Notes: generated by a model from the letters alone, not told the origin. Counted from the first letter of the stretch, positions 49,593-63,400 are shown. The stretch: DNA of 64,000 nt from Ecdyonurus torrentis (GCA_949318235.1 OX439132.1:1210538-1274537), one strand, 5' to 3'. Made by a program: numbers and translations.

Positions 49593-49639
49593 CTGTAACA
49601 ATAATCAATCAATTAGTTATGTTGTCTTATAGAACAGTA

Positions 49640-50170
49640 TGTCTATTAGTATTCCATATTTAAATATTTGTGACCTCAGTGCAGTAGTTTTCTCACAAAC
49701 ACACTAACAACTGCAGGCTTCTACAATGTTAAATTAGTACATTTTACTGTGTTAAAACATGTAAAAGTATGTCTAGTATTCCATATTTAAATATTTGTGA
49801 CCTCAGTGCAGTAGTTTTCTCACAAACACACTAACAACTGCAGGCTTCTACAATGTTAAATTAGTACATTTTACTGTGTTAAAACATGTAAAAGTATGTC
49901 TAGTATTCCATATTTAAATATTTGTGACCTCAGTGCAGTAGTTTTCTCACAAACACACTAACAAGAGGCTTCTACAATGTTAAATTAGTACATTTTACTG
50001 TCTTAAAAGACGTAAAAGTATGTCTAGTATTCTACATTTAAATATTTGTGACGTCAGTGCAGTAGTTTTCTCACAAACACACTAACAACAGGCTTCTACA
50101 ATGTTAAATTAGTACATTTTACTGTCTTAAAACATGTAAAAGTATGTCTAGTATTCCACATTTAAATATT
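49640..50170. repeat. 123-bp minisatellite, about 4.3 copies
   Basis: Same unit as at 33480; two copies carry CTAACAACTGCAGGCTTC instead of CTAACAAGAGGCTTC. One copy has the change CCTCAG to CGTCAG, creating TGACGTCA at about 50050. Confidence 0.93.
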
Positions 50171-50537
50171 AAAGTTTTTTTTAAAGTTTTTACTTTTTAA
50201 TTTTATTTTATTCAACAAAGTAACTATGCTATATATTGTAGAAAAAAAACCTTTAGTCATATTAATATTTTGAATACTTCCGAGTTTTTTTTTTTTTTTT
50301 TTTTTTTTCCTTGCCTTTCCTATACTCATTGTTATTGTTTTGTTTTTTTTTTGTTATTCTCAACCCGATGATTATTAGAACGAGCTGTGGTGACTAATTT
50401 ACTCACATTTTCCTCTAGCTCGGTAATTTACTATAATGACTGACAAGTCGCCTATATGCTGCGTGATTGCACCATATTGCTGCCTGCCTGCCTGGCTGGC
50501 TCTCTGCCTAACTAGTGTGTTGTGGCGTGGCGCCTCA

Positions 50538-50675
<138 letters not shown>

Positions 50676-51473
50676 GCCACTAACTCGACGACTTCCTTAC
50701 AAAAATATTCGCATACTTTGCAAATTTTCTCTGTCCCGTGTCACTTTGCACTACGTATATATGCAAATAATCGACAGCAAGTTATAGTTTAGTATAAAAG
50801 TTAATTAAAATAATTTTAAATTTAATTAAAAATAACATTTGTGCTCTACAATATAGCAAGTGTTCAATGTAGCATCAATAACGTATTTTATTATTATTAA
50901 ATATAAATTATTTATTTATTCCACTATTTTTATATACATTCACTGGAAGCAAAAATTATGTAAATTATGCTGCATTTATGTCATTATAGCATAAATGATA
51001 CTAAATTAGAACAACATAAATAATTAATTATGCTGTATATATAATACAATATTTAGGATTTATAATACAGTTATTAATACACCATAAACGTAAAACCTAC
51101 ATTGATACAAATTGTTCAGTTACATAGATGTAACTCTTCAGTACAAACCAATAACTTGGTTGACAAAAGTTTAAACAGTAACTTGTTAGTATAAACGTTA
51201 TTTCTTCAGTGGTAAATAGCTAGCTATGCACATCTTAACAAACTTTGTATATATCGAACATATTTAGTAATAATAATAATTATTATTATTCTTTATTGGG
51301 TATAACATGATAAGAGAGAATAAAAAAAGAAAATAATAATAATGTGATAATAGTGATTTACCCAACTGGGGTGAGAAAAAGGCAAATGCCTATACACATA
51401 GTGATCTCACACCAAATAATCAGAAGTACACTGCTTCGTCAAAACATAAAAACATAATACATGATTCAAATAT

Positions 51474-51475
51474 AA

Positions 51476-51551
<76 letters not shown>

Positions 51552-51563
51552 AAATAAATAAAA
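51474..51563. repeat. (AAAT)n microsatellite
   Basis: About 88 bases, directly preceding the R1 copy at 51568. Confidence 0.95.
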
Positions 51564-51567
51564 TACT

Positions 51568-51875
51568 GGTTTATGTATTCATTCATGTTAAAGTTGACGC
51601 CATGTTGGATAACTCAATAACACGGGTGGCATAGGAAAATAACTCATTTTGCCAGTTTAAAACCACTATGCAATATTTTTGAGAGCAATGATGCTGTAAA
51701 TATGTTGAATTAGTATCTCAAGTATGTGAGAAAAATAACAAGAACAAAAACATTAACCGATTTCCCAAAGAAAATTGGCTTAAATGAAGTTTGTCCTAGG
51801 CTCAGCAATGTTATGCACTACTCCAGTATGGCCCCCAAACGCAATAAATATGACGTCATCCGCATACACCCTATA
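51568..51875. mobile_element. R1 MITE next to (AAAT)n
   Basis: Left end altered (GGTTTATGTATTCATTC), right end ATGACGTCATCCGCATACAC before CCTATA. Confidence 0.83.
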
Positions 51876-52578
51876 GAAAAAAAGTCTTAAATACTAACTC
51901 TTTAGTGACTTTATTAATTAATTACTTTCACCCGATATTAAGTTCTATAGCATAATTATAGTGCAGTGCAGCAATATTCATGCTATAAGCGACATCAGTA
52001 ACGTAGATTTCTAAACTCGCGGTGAAGAGATTTTTAGCATCAAGATAAATTATATAAAGCCCATAGATCTCTATAAGACAGCAAGGCCACGCAAGACTGC
52101 GACAAAAAAATAAGCCAACACGAGATAAAAACATATTTGATTTTTTTGCATAGATGAGGCTCCGCTTAGGAACCTTTTGCATCATGTTTGTGCCAAGGAA
52201 ATTTGTAACATAATTATTAACAAATCAGAAGATTACAAGTTAAAAATTATGAATGGGAAAATGTAACTAAAAAGTTACAATTTCGACTTGTTAAGAATAA
52301 ATGTGATGTTAAATATGCAATGATTTTTAAGATGTTCGATAACTGTTTACCACTAAAGAAATTACGATTGTACGGACATAAATAACTATAACGTAATAAT
52401 TAAGGTAGCTCATTTTCAGCACAATTTGTGCAATACAGCATAATTTATGCTATAGTCCATAATAAGTTGTAAGATAGCATAAATATGTTGCTGTGCATAT
52501 ATAGCATAAATATTTATTTTGTTCTATTTGAGTATAATTTATTTTATTATGACATAAATGCGGAACATAAATAAATAC

Positions 52579-52579
52579 A

Positions 52580-52653
<74 letters not shown>

Positions 52654-52686
52654 GACACACATATATACACTCTCTCTCTCTCTCTC
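52579..52686. repeat. (CT)n with CA-rich interruptions
   Basis: CT runs at 52579-52646 and 52671-52686 with ACAC-rich sequence between and after. Confidence 0.93.
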
Positions 52687-52720
52687 AAAGACACACACAC
52701 ACACATACATACAACGTTAT

Positions 52721-53020
52721 TATAGAGTGTATGTGGATGACGTCATATTCAGGAGGCCATACTGGAGTAGTAAATAACATTGCTCAGCATAGGACAAACT
52801 TCATTTAAGCCAATTTTCTTTGTAAAATCTGTCAATTTTTTGTTATTGTTATTTTTCTCACATACTTGAGATACTAATTCAACATATTTACAACATCAAT
52901 GCTCTCAAAAATACTGCATAGGGATTTTAAACTGTCAAAATGAGCTATTTTCCTATGCCACCCATGTTATTGAGTGATCCAACATGACGTCGACTTTAAC
53001 ATGAATGCATACACCCTATA
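52721..53020. mobile_element. R1 MITE
   Basis: TATAGAGTGTATGTGGATGA at the left, ATGAATGCATACACCCTATA at the right; TGACGTCA at about 52738. Confidence 0.86.
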
Positions 53021-53209
53021 TATAGAAGCAGGAAGTATTTCCAAAGACTTTTGTCACTTCCTCCACAGTTATAACTTGGAAAATGTTTTTATTTTTCTTA
53101 TCCTGTGACTTAAACCTCTACCAAAGTTCCTGGTTTCGAAATTATAGTTTCCGATCATCGTTCAATATAATTATAATTATATATACATAATACATATATA
53201 ATGTACACA

Positions 53210-53445
53210 TACACGGAAAAAATTATCTAAAGAGTTCCTATTTAGACTTTTTTCATAATAAATTCGTTAGATATAAACTAAACTTTTTAGAATCTAAAGA
53301 GTTAACTATTTACCGCTAAAGAAATTGCGTTTGTACTAACGAGTTACTCTTTAAACTTTTTGCAAGAGAGTTATTGTTTAGTACTAAAGAGTTATTTATA
53401 CGTATCTGAATAATTTATTGAATTTATGTTTTCTGTGTACTGCAG
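53210..53445. repeat. Dispersed repeat, inverted copy of 29318-29545
   Basis: ACACGGAAAAAATTATC at the left; AAGAGTTAACTATTTACC and GTACTAACGAGTTACTC inside. Possible element ends ACACGGAAAA and TTTTCTGTGTA. Confidence 0.6.
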
Positions 53446-53618
53446 CTGTTGTCAACATTTTTGTCTGATAATATGTTTTTGTGAATGTTAAGAATAAATT
53501 ACATAATTTATGCTGCATTTATGTCATTATAGCATAAATAGTGCTAAAATATAAAACAACAACATATTTAATAATATGCTGCACAACATTATATTTATCC
53601 TATATAACATAATTATTA

Positions 53619-53934
53619 AAGACGTAGATCACCTTGAACAAAAAACTTGCCTAATATCCTAACATACCCAAATATCAACATTATTTTGGCCGGAGTCATT
53701 GATTTCTAATTTATTTTCCATTTACAAAATGTCAGTTGCGGGTTTACTACGTCACAGCTCGCCTGTTTCCGCGCGCGTGGACCAGGCGAGCTGTGACGTA
53801 GTAAACCCGCAACTGACATTTTGTAAATGGAAAATAAATTAGAAATCAATGACTCCGGCCAAAATAATGTTGATATTTGGGTATGTTAGGATATTAGGCA
53901 AGTTTTTTGTTCAAGGTGTTCTACGTCTTTAAGC
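53619..53934. mobile_element. Near-perfect hairpin element (~316 bp)
   Basis: Arms of about 145 bases: AAAGACGTAGATCACCTTGA at the left and TCAAGGTGTTCTACGTCTTT at the right, with the interior matching almost base for base down to GGCGAGCTGTGACGTAGTAA versus its complement. The loop is about 25 GC-rich bases (near 53772-53790). It has inserted into a GCATAAAT-type repeat whose halves flank it. Confidence 0.9.
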
Positions 53935-54000
53935 AGTATAGCATAAATTATGCTGTATGAAACAAATTGTGCTGAAATGAGCTATAACATAATTATTACG

Positions 54001-54311
54001 TATAGGGTGTATGCGGATGACGTCATATTTATTGCGCTTGGAGACTATACTGTAGTAGTGAATAACATTGCTCAGCATAGGACAAACATCATTTAAGTCA
54101 ATTTTCTTTGGGAAATCGGTTAATTTTTTGTTATGTGTTATTTTTCTCACATACTTGAGATGCAAATTCAACATATTTACAACATCAATGCTCTCAAAAA
54201 TATTGCATAGTGGTTTTAAACTGGCAAAAATGATTTTTGTCCTATATACCACCCATGTTATTGAGTTATCCAACATGGCGTCGACTTTAACATGAATGCA
54301 TACACCCTATA
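54001..54311. mobile_element. R1 MITE
   Basis: TATAGGGTGTATGCGGATGA to ATGAATGCATACACCCTATA; complete. Confidence 0.88.
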
Positions 54312-54569
54312 GTTATTTTTGTCCGTGAGTAAGGAAACTTAACTTAAAATTAGATTCTAGTAAATAAGCTATTAAATTGTAATTAAAATTTATCCAAAAA
54401 ATATTAATAAAATTTTCATGTTATATGTTGATACCTACTAACAAAAATTGTAACTGACTGTTATACTGTAAAAATAGATGGGTTAAATTGAGAGTTTGTA
54501 TGCCTGCATTTTGCCCAATTATAACTTTTATAAATATTATTTTTATTATCACTCAATAATACGGAACTG

Positions 54570-55266
54570 TATAGGGTGTATGCATTCATGTTAAAGTCAA
54601 CACTATGTTGGATAACTCAATAACATGAGTAGCATAGGAAAATCTCATTTTGCCAGTTTAAAAACATTATGCAATATTTTTGAGTGCATTGATACTAATT
54701 AAAAAAAAAAATCAAAATTCAAAAATTCTTTATTTTTTTTTCTCTCTCTCTCTCTCTTTCGTCAAAGTTAATTAACAGACAGAAAAAGTCACAACACTTA
54801 TATACTACGATGCACATTTGGTGCTACTTTTACATTCATATTTATATTATACTATTAAAATCCATAAAAACATAGCTGTGGGCTCACTCTAGGGCCCTCA
54901 TTTTGTCAACATTTTTTTTATATTTTATTATGCATACACCCATCATTTAAAAATCATAAAATTCTGGTAAGTTGTTAAATGAATTATTTAATAAGAACAA
55001 TTTCAATTTCTTTTTAAAAACATTGAAATCACTAATTAGTCTTATCATTAATGGTAATTTATTAAATATGTTTAAACAATTTTAGTACAATTTTATGAAT
55101 TAGTAACTCAAGTATGTGAGAAAAATAAGAGTAACAAAAAATTGAGTGATTTTCCAAAGAAAATAGCATAAAAATAAGTTTGTCCTATGCTGAGCAATGC
55201 TATTCACTATATACTCCAGTATGACATATAGCGCATTAAATATGACGTCATGTAGATACACCCTAT
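54570..55266. mobile_element. R1 MITE split by a LINE insertion
   Basis: The left half (54570-54690) stops after GAGTGCATTGATACT. The right half resumes at about 55090 with AATTAGTAACTCAAGTATG and ends with TACACCCTATA. The two halves are contiguous parts of the R1 sequence. Confidence 0.85.
54692..55089 (-). pseudogene. 5'-truncated LINE inserted in an R1 MITE
   Basis: On the minus strand: FNKLPLMIRLISDFNVFKKK, then LKLFLLNNSFNNLPEFYDF and a stop at about 54948, the usual end of a Jockey/CR1-type reverse transcriptase ORF. The 3' end has AATAAAG and a tail built of TTTGAATTTT units. Similar 3' ends, without the ORF, are seen at about 32455-32500 and 58470-58520. Confidence 0.82.
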
Positions 55267-55617
55267 ATAAAAATGACACATTTTGAAAGTTAAAAAAATA
55301 CTAAGCAATAATTTTGAAGGAGGTAATGATGTAGGAGGTAATGATGATTGACAAGGCTGTAGTAGACAAGGAAGAAAGTGGTTTAGATTGGCGTGGTGAT
55401 AAATATACATCAGTACAACGTGTGTACCATATAGAACAACAAGGAAAACTGAGGCTTAGCGTGCTGATGACATCATCATAGCAGTTTGACTATCAGATTG
55501 CCAGCTTTACGTGAAGTATAATATTTTGAACTTTGCACCGCAACGAAATCATAAAATTTCACAACTATACACATGCATTACTAAAATTGAAAGTTATTCA
55601 CTTCGTTTCGGTACATA

Positions 55618-55765
<148 letters not shown>

Positions 55766-56347
55766 ATAATGCTGTACAACATAGTATTTATGCTATAAAA
55801 ATATAGTTATTATATGTAGTAATGCTTAAATTATAATATGCTGCAATCAATCTTAGCATAATTATTACACATACACATAATACACACACACATGTAATTT
55901 ATAGATTTTATTCCTAATACAAAATATATATACAAATAAAAATAATTTATAATAAGTTTTTTTTCTTACTAAATTTGTAATAAGCATAATAACATCCACG
56001 TGACTCTCTAAGCAAACGATGATAAACAACCGTATTTAACTATAGTAAATTTGACTATAATATGGTACAATCATCACACTTGATGGTGGGTTAAATATAT
56101 AGGAGAGGACGTGATGCTAATTCATTGTTATGCCCGGCAAGTGTATATAGTGTTCCGTCTTCGCTGATGTATAAGGAGAGGATTGTCTGTTGTCCACCCT
56201 CCCACACTTCCGGTGGTACTTTGTAACTTTGTATGTGTGAGAGAGAGAGAGAGGGGTCATCAGCCTTGATCGGACATAGTTCAACCCTTCCACAATGTTA
56301 TATTGCTGTTGCTGTTATAGTATTATTACTATATATTATAATTGCTC

Positions 56348-56600
56348 GTTCATTCGTTCGTTCGTTCGTTCGTTCGTTCGTTCGTTCGTTCGTTCGTTCG
56401 TTCGTTCGTTCGTTCGTTCGTTCGTTCGTTTATTCATTCATTCATTCATTCATTCATTCATTCATTCATTTATTCATTCATTCATTCATTCATTCATTCA
56501 TTCATTCATTCATTCATTCATTCATTCATTCATTCATTCATTCATTCATTCATTCATTCATTCATTCATTCATTCATTCATTCATTCATTCACTCACTCA
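56348..56600. repeat. Compound (TTCG)n-(TTCA)n microsatellite
   Basis: About 83 bases of TTCG units switch to about 160 bases of TTCA units, then a few CTCA units. The change is a single CpG-to-CpA transition per unit. Confidence 0.96.
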
Positions 56601-57378
56601 CTCACCAAGTCCAACATAATCCTCTTACCGGCGATTTTTAATTTTTAATATTATTTTGTTATTAAATTATAACATAATATAATTATACAACATAATATTG
56701 ATGCTTTATATAATATATTATATTGTAATATAGCATAAATTATGCTGTATTGATCAAATTGCTGAAAATGAGCTAGCATTGCGCAGTTAAATTTATTAGC
56801 GTAGTAAGAATCATTAGTCAGAAATTTGAATATCTGTATGTAAGAGTGCAATCGATGCATGCACATATGTTCCCCATTGTAATGACCCCGCCGTACTGCA
56901 TAGCGTGCAGTAAAATAGTGTACTATACATATATATAAGCATAGTCTAGACCGTCCGACTGACTCATTCATTATTTTAACAAACAATTTGTTTCTTTGAT
57001 TGACACAATCATTATACTATATAAGCAAATGCGCGCGCACTGCAGGCAGGAGAGTTCATCACCCAACATTCGTCAATTCTTTCTCTATAAAATCTCGTTT
57101 TATAAACTACACACAAATATTGAGCCATCTTCGAAATTCTTACTTTGTTAAAAACATCTGATCATGACGTCATTAGCTGTTTACTACGTTTATACATATG
57201 GTTGATCATTGTTATTTCTTCTTTTAGAACTTTGAACTTAATAAGAATGTAAGAAACATCACAAAAAAAAAGTTCCAGTCTCAATATGCGACTTACTTTT
57301 ATCGACTCAAAAAAAAAAAAGATCAACCAATGAATGTGTCTTTTTTTGTTGGTCAGCCAATCACTGTTATTGAGATTC

Positions 57379-57544
<166 letters not shown>

Positions 57545-57794
57545 CACACACCCATGCAGTATATATTTAGTATGTTGATTGATATTCCGGTCCTATAGTT
57601 TACGTTAAGTTGATGCAGTGAGACTGATGTTTATACTCCAGGCACGCTTACTTGCTAGCCAGGCCAGCCAGCCAGCCAGGCAAGCAGGCAGAGCAACTTC
57701 CGGCCAAGCATGCCTGCCTGCCTACTTCTACACTGACAAAAATAAAAACAAAATAACACGAAAACTTCCACAAACTGACAAAATTAAAGGCAAA

Positions 57795-58050
57795 CTGGAA
57801 GAGATCAGAAATTTCAATTTATGCAACCCACACAACATTTTCATACTAATTTTTGCATGTTTCTGACGTCATAAACATAAATAGTCACGCAAATTGCATA
57901 CTTAATAGTATTTTCACATTCTCTCGTGGGCCTACATTAACATTCTGGTAAAAATTGTCAACAGTTTTGAAGATCCCATTTCGTGTTTATTCATTAAAAA
58001 GCACGTACATGTTGTTTTTATGTGGTCTATGCCATCTATGGCTTTCATAT
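57795..58050. mobile_element. R2 repeat, copy 4 (truncated)
   Basis: Starts inside the element at GATCAGAAATTTC and runs through TGACGTCATAAACATAAATA to TGTGGTCTATG. Confidence 0.72.
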
Positions 58051-58235
58051 TCCAGGTATAATGTTATAAATTTCTTTCAGTGTACTCAGATATGATGCTA
58101 AATACACCTAAGCACGTGCCTTCAGTTTCCTCCTATATGACATGAAGCAAATATATATTTAATGACGCTGATATTAAACATGTGTTTGAAGTCGCTATAT
58201 AGCTAAATATTGGCCATGTTATCTTATATATATAC

Positions 58236-58470
58236 GTAGCCCGAGCAAGAGCGGAGCAGATGACAATTTTAATATACCGATGCTTTCCCGTCGAAGTAAA
58301 CGAACTACAGTGAAAACTGACCGATCTACACTTTACAAATTCCAAGTTTCCCCATATAGTTCTCATGTTAAAACGTGTAGAAGTGCCAAACGTAGATCGT
58401 TCATTTTGAGTGAAATTTGTAAAGTGTAGTTCGTTCATTTCGACGGGTAAACATCGATACAGCCTTCTAA
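58236..58470. mobile_element. Imperfect foldback
   Basis: CCCGTCGAAGTAAACGAACT at the left and AGTTCGTTCATTTCGACGGG at the right; GATCTACACTTTACAAAT is mirrored inside. It is followed by a retroelement 3' end with AAATTCAAATTCAAA units. Confidence 0.65.
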
Positions 58471-58890
58471 AATTCAAATTCAAATTCAAAAATTCAAAAG
58501 ATCTTTATTTCCACTCCCACGGTCAGAAATACATAGGCCAGCATAGGAAAAACGTCATTTTTATTTTTTTAATAGCAAAAAAGAAGCTTCAAAGCTAAAT
58601 CAAAGCTTTATTAGTAGCTCCTAATAAGCTCAAAGAATATATGAGAAAGACTTGTTCAGTTGAAATAAAGTATTTTTATATGTGAAAAATTAGAAGAAAT
58701 GATGCTTCCCCTATGCTGGACAATGCATTAGGCACCACAAACATGGCGACAAAGCGCAAGGGTGTGCAAGGGGTATATATAGGGAACGGATCTTCAGTGT
58801 GTTTAGTTTTTTTAAAATATATGCATGCTAGGTCGCAGCTGAGTTCAGAATCATGAATCATAAAACTTTATTAGAAAAATGCAAAAATGC

Positions 58891-58921
<31 letters not shown>

Positions 58922-59069
58922 GAATTTATGAACTAGGTCAGTTATTTTAAGTTTTCAATAGTTTTTTTTTCCAGTTTTTGTAAAGTGAAATGAGTAATTC
59001 AAAATAATAACATCAATGTTTTCAAAAATATTGCTAACATTTAAAACTGGTAAAATGAGTCATTTTTCC

Positions 59070-59363
59070 TATAGGGTGTATGCGGATGACGTCATATTTA
59101 TTGCGCTTGGAGGCCATACTGGAGTAGTGCATAACATTGCTCAGCATAAGAAAAACTTCGTTTAAGCCAATTTTCTTTGGTAAATCAGTTAATATTTTGT
59201 TATTGTTATTTTTCTCACATACTTGAGATACTAATTCAACATATTTACAGCATCAATGCTCTAAAAAATATTGCTAACATTTTAAACTGACAAAATGAGT
59301 CATTTTCCTATGTCACCCATGTTATTGCGTGATCCAAGATGGCGTAGACTATAACACACCCTT
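59070..59363. mobile_element. R1 MITE
   Basis: TATAGGGTGTATGCGGATGA at the left; the right end is worn (TATAACACACCCTTTAC). A second, strongly diverged R1 relative lies just before it (58540-58790). Confidence 0.82.
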
Positions 59364-59778
59364 TACAAGTATTCTGAGTTATCTTTTGAATATATATAAA
59401 TAGTAAATTGCAATCAAAATGGGACACACGTGATAAAGCTTGCAACGTTATCAAGTAAATCTCGTTCTTATCAGGAGTTGCAATTTTCACTTTATATAGA
59501 CGAGAATAAAGGTCAGTTCTGTAATTATCTTATTCTCTCAGATTACAGAAGCATTTCAATACTTTTTTCCTCCTTGTTTCGTAATTAATTAATTAAAATT
59601 TCAAAGCAAAAAAGCCGCTACTATAAGTTCCCTGCAGAGACGAAAATAAATGTTTTTCAGCACAATTTGTTAAAGTAATACTAACGTAAGGGGTAAATAA
59701 CATGACTTCTTCAGAGTTAGATATTGGTATCAAGTACCCATATACTTGTAACTTGTATATACATTTATTACGTTCCTT

Positions 59779-60199
59779 AAAGCCTCGTTCACAATGGACT
59801 TTTTCTAAGTTTTCTTAAGTGAAAATGCTAATTTTTTCTACTTAAGAACGATTGGTGTTCACAATGAAACTATTGTTGCACTTAAGAATTTTCTTAATTG
59901 GTTTCACTTAACAATTTTTTTTCTTAATTTTTCTTAAATAGCTAATTAGAAGAATTATTTGAATTTACGTAAGAATCAAACCCTTGTTGATTCTTACGTA
60001 AATTCAAATAATTCTTCTAATTAGCTACTTAAGAAAAATGAAGAAAAAAAAACTGTTAAGTGAAAGTTCTACGTAAAATATTAAGAAAAAAATTTCTTAA
60101 GTGGAAATTCTAAGTAACTACTTAACAATCAAACTTTTTTCTTAATTTAAGAAAATTAGCATTTTCACTTAAGAAAAGTCCATTGTGAACGAGGCTTAA
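59779..60199. mobile_element. Foldback element, ~420 bp
   Basis: AAGCCTCGTTCACAATGGAC at the left, GTCCATTGTGAACGAGGCTT at the right. The inner GAATTTACGTAAGAATCAA is mirrored around 59985. A partial relative is at 41513-41705. Confidence 0.88.
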
Positions 60200-61203
60200 T
60201 TCTTCCGTAGCCCCGTAAACTCGCGATAATCCTGTAAAGTAGGCAACCTGCGCCGTAGCTTTCTATTGTTGTGCGGCATCTCTGACGTCAGAGATTGAAA
60301 CTACATGAAAATATATGAAAATATAGTCATTATATAACCTATATGTTTTGCAGCTTTACAAATTATAATATAAAAATACTACCTGCACAATTAGCATAAT
60401 AATTATGTACGCTATTTCAAATTAGCAACATTTTTGCTATACAAACAATTACATGCAAAGTAGTATTTATTATTCATTCGATATTTAGATTCATGATTTC
60501 ATGTACTTAATATATTTTGTATTACTCACAAAATGTATTATAAAATTATCCTTTACTATTTTTAGTGTAAATATATATTCAATTCTCTTTTTCCTTTCTC
60601 AATAAATTTTCTAATTATATTTATTATTATTTAAATTTATTTATCTATTAAAAATACGTAAAAAGAAAATTTTATAATTAGAATGTTATGTTTATAAATG
60701 AAATAATTGTAGTTTAATAGTATAATATAAGTATATTTAATATAATATACTTATATACTATGATATTAATAATATGATTATTTAAATTTATTTATCTATT
60801 AAAAATAAGTGAAAAGAAATTTTCCTAATTAAAATGTTATGTTTATAAAGGAAATAATTTTAGTTTAATATTACCATAGTATAAGTATACTGTATTTAAT
60901 ATAATATACTTTTACTATGATATTACTAATATAATTATATAAATTTATATATACGACTAACATTATTTGACTATTTATTGTACCTGACTATACTGTTAAA
61001 CAGTTGGGTTAAATTGAGAGGTTATATGCCCCTGATTTAGCCCAATAAAAGCCGTTATAATTATTAAGTTATTATATCAATGACTTTTAAATAAAACAAA
61101 TGATAAAAAATGTAAGGAAGTGGTCAAATTTATTTTTAAATTAAGAGATATATTTAGATATTAGATATATTATAGAGATATTATATAGATATACGTAGAT
61201 GGA

Positions 61204-61207
<4 letters not shown>

Positions 61208-61257
<50 letters not shown>
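61208..61257. repeat. (TA)n microsatellite
   Basis: About 48 bases with one ATTA interruption. Confidence 0.9.
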
Positions 61258-61259
<2 letters not shown>

Positions 61260-61404
61260 GTATATTTACACACGAAAAAAAGTTTTAACCTCAATAAAAT
61301 TATTTATAATATTTTTGATTGACGCGTAAACAATAATAATTAAACATTTGAAATATCCTATATCAGGCTATGATAATAACACCACCAAGATGGCTGCTAC
61401 TCAC

Positions 61405-61640
61405 CTTCAATAGGTAGGTACTTGCTATAAATATAAGTTCACTTTATTATATATATATGCACACATACGAACACTATATCGGTACCACTTTAATGTATAA
61501 TTATGTACTATAATGTAAATGTAATCCACACACAGACACACACTTTTGAGATATATACGCTAAGTAACACTAGCACAGACTGACTGAGAGCCGCGAGCAG
61601 TCGCACACACCCGCGAGCCGTGCTTTGCCGCGAGCAAACT
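61405..61640 (-). promoter_or_regulatory. Probable 5'-UTR exon and promoter of the PIK3AP1-like gene
   Basis: A good minus-strand donor, TTGAAG|GTGAGT, ends an exon at 61405. Upstream (61575-61640) is a GC- and CpG-rich patch (CCGCGAGC repeated) rare in this window. The coding exon at 49592 needs an upstream partner, and this is the best candidate seen. The transcription start is not known. Confidence 0.4.
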
Positions 61641-61761
61641 ATAGTCGTATATCTCTATCACGCACATATGCAAAGTGAGGGGAAGTGCGCTGACCACGTG
61701 ATAGCCTTCTCAGCACAGGCCTTATCTGCATGTCTTATCGGGACGTTGGAGAAGCCAATAG

Positions 61762-62073
61762 TATAGGGTGTATGCGGATAACGTCATATTTATTGCGCTT
61801 GGAGGCCATACTGGAGTAGTGCAAAACATTGCTCAGCATAGGACAAACTTCGTTTAAGCCAATTTTCTTTTGGAAATCGGTTGATTGTTTTGTAATTATT
61901 ATTTTTCTCACATACTTGAGATACTAATTCAACATATTTACAGCATCAATGCCCTCAAAAATATTGCATAATGTTTTTCAACTGGCAAAACGTTTTTTCT
62001 TTCCTATGCCACCCATATGTTATTGAGTTATCCAACATGGCGTCGACTTTAACATGAATGCATACACCCTATA
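61762..62073. mobile_element. R1 MITE upstream of the probable promoter
   Basis: TATAGGGTGTATGCGGATAA at the left (CRE mutated to TAACGTCA), ATGAATGCATACACCCTATA at the right. Confidence 0.87.
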
Positions 62074-62077
62074 GTAC

Positions 62078-62303
62078 AATAGGGTGTGTACGCATGACGT
62101 CATTTTAAATACTTTTCCATGCTCTTCTTGAGCAATGAGCACAGCATAGGACAAACGTAGTTTTTGGTTATATTCTTTGGAAAAACAGATATTTTTTGGT
62201 TATTATTTTTCTTGCATACTTGAGGTACTAATTCAACCTGTTAACAACATCAATGCTCTCAAAAATATTACAAAGTATTTTTAAACTGGCAAAATTGATA
62301 TTG
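62078..62303. mobile_element. R1 MITE, truncated, inverted to its neighbour
   Basis: AATAGGGTGTGTACGCATGA start with TGACGTCA at about 62095; breaks off after TTTTAAACTGGCAAAA. Confidence 0.78.
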
Positions 62304-62393
62304 ATATTTATAAATATATTAGGATATTAGACTTTTTTTTTGTTCAACGTGTTCTATAGGCTTTTAGCTATTGTTACTAATTTATAAAATGTA

Positions 62394-62712
62394 TATAGGG
62401 TGTTTGCATTTATATTAAAGTCGACGCCATATTGGAGTACTTAATACATTTGCAGGTATAGGAAAATGACTCATTTTGCCAATTTAAAAATATTTAAATT
62501 AGCAATATTTTTGAGAGCATTGATGTTGTAAATAGGTTGAATTAGTATATCTCAAGTATGTGAGAAAAATAACAATAACAAAAAATTAACCCATTTCCCA
62601 AAGAAAATTGACTTAAATGAAGTTTGTCCTATGCTGAGCAATTTTAATCACTACTCCAATATGGCATCCAAGTGCAATAAATATGACGTCATGCGCATAT
62701 ATACACCCTATA
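62394..62712. mobile_element. R1 MITE
   Basis: TATAGGGTGTTTGCATTTAT at the left, ATGACGTCATGCGC and ATACACCCTATA at the right. Confidence 0.86.
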
Positions 62713-62939
62713 GTGCTATGATGAAGACATGATAAGGCCTGTATGAAGTAGACCTTGATATCACGTGACAAGTACACCACGCTAAGCGCAAGGAAGTCAA
62801 ATCTCACAAGAAACAAAAGACGTCACAAAAACAAAACAAATCAATTGACGCGTGATTTGACGTCTGATTCAATTAATTGACGTATAACTAATCAACTTCC
62901 AAACTTCAACTGTTTTTAACCAATGTTTATTAGTGTGCT

Positions 62940-63400
62940 TGTAGATAAAGTAGATCCACATGACGTTATACTGAATGTGATTCGACGCAATACTGTATCA
63001 ATGAACAAAATATGATAATTGGACAAAATAACACCCTTTAATTTACGCGTTTTTAAAAGTTTTTTGAACATTCCAGAGTGGTATAGGGGGACTGCAAAAT
63101 TTATAAAAACAGTTTTGACAAAAGAGAAATATATTTGTCATTTTAAGAGCCGCACAAAAACGTTATACGACACTGAAATAATTTTTAGCAATGTTTTGGA
63201 GCAATTTCTCCCATATTTGAAAACCTAATTCAAGCTATATTCAGAGCACCGCTGTTCCCAAAAAAAAAAAAAAAAAAAAAAGTTGGTATTTTTAAATTGG
63301 CCAAATTTGTCATTTTTTCCTACCTATATATGGCCCATGTTATTTTGGACTCACACATGGCGCGTATAGACTTCATATGAATGCAAACATTCTATTATAT
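62940..63400. mobile_element. Old R1-like copy
   Basis: Block order resembles R1 (ATCCACATGACGTTATACTG, then CATATTTGAAAACCTAATTC, then GGCCCATGTTATTTTGGAC and CATATGAATGCAAACA), but it is strongly diverged. The frame at 63019-63228 falls inside it and is not taken as a gene. Confidence 0.5.
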
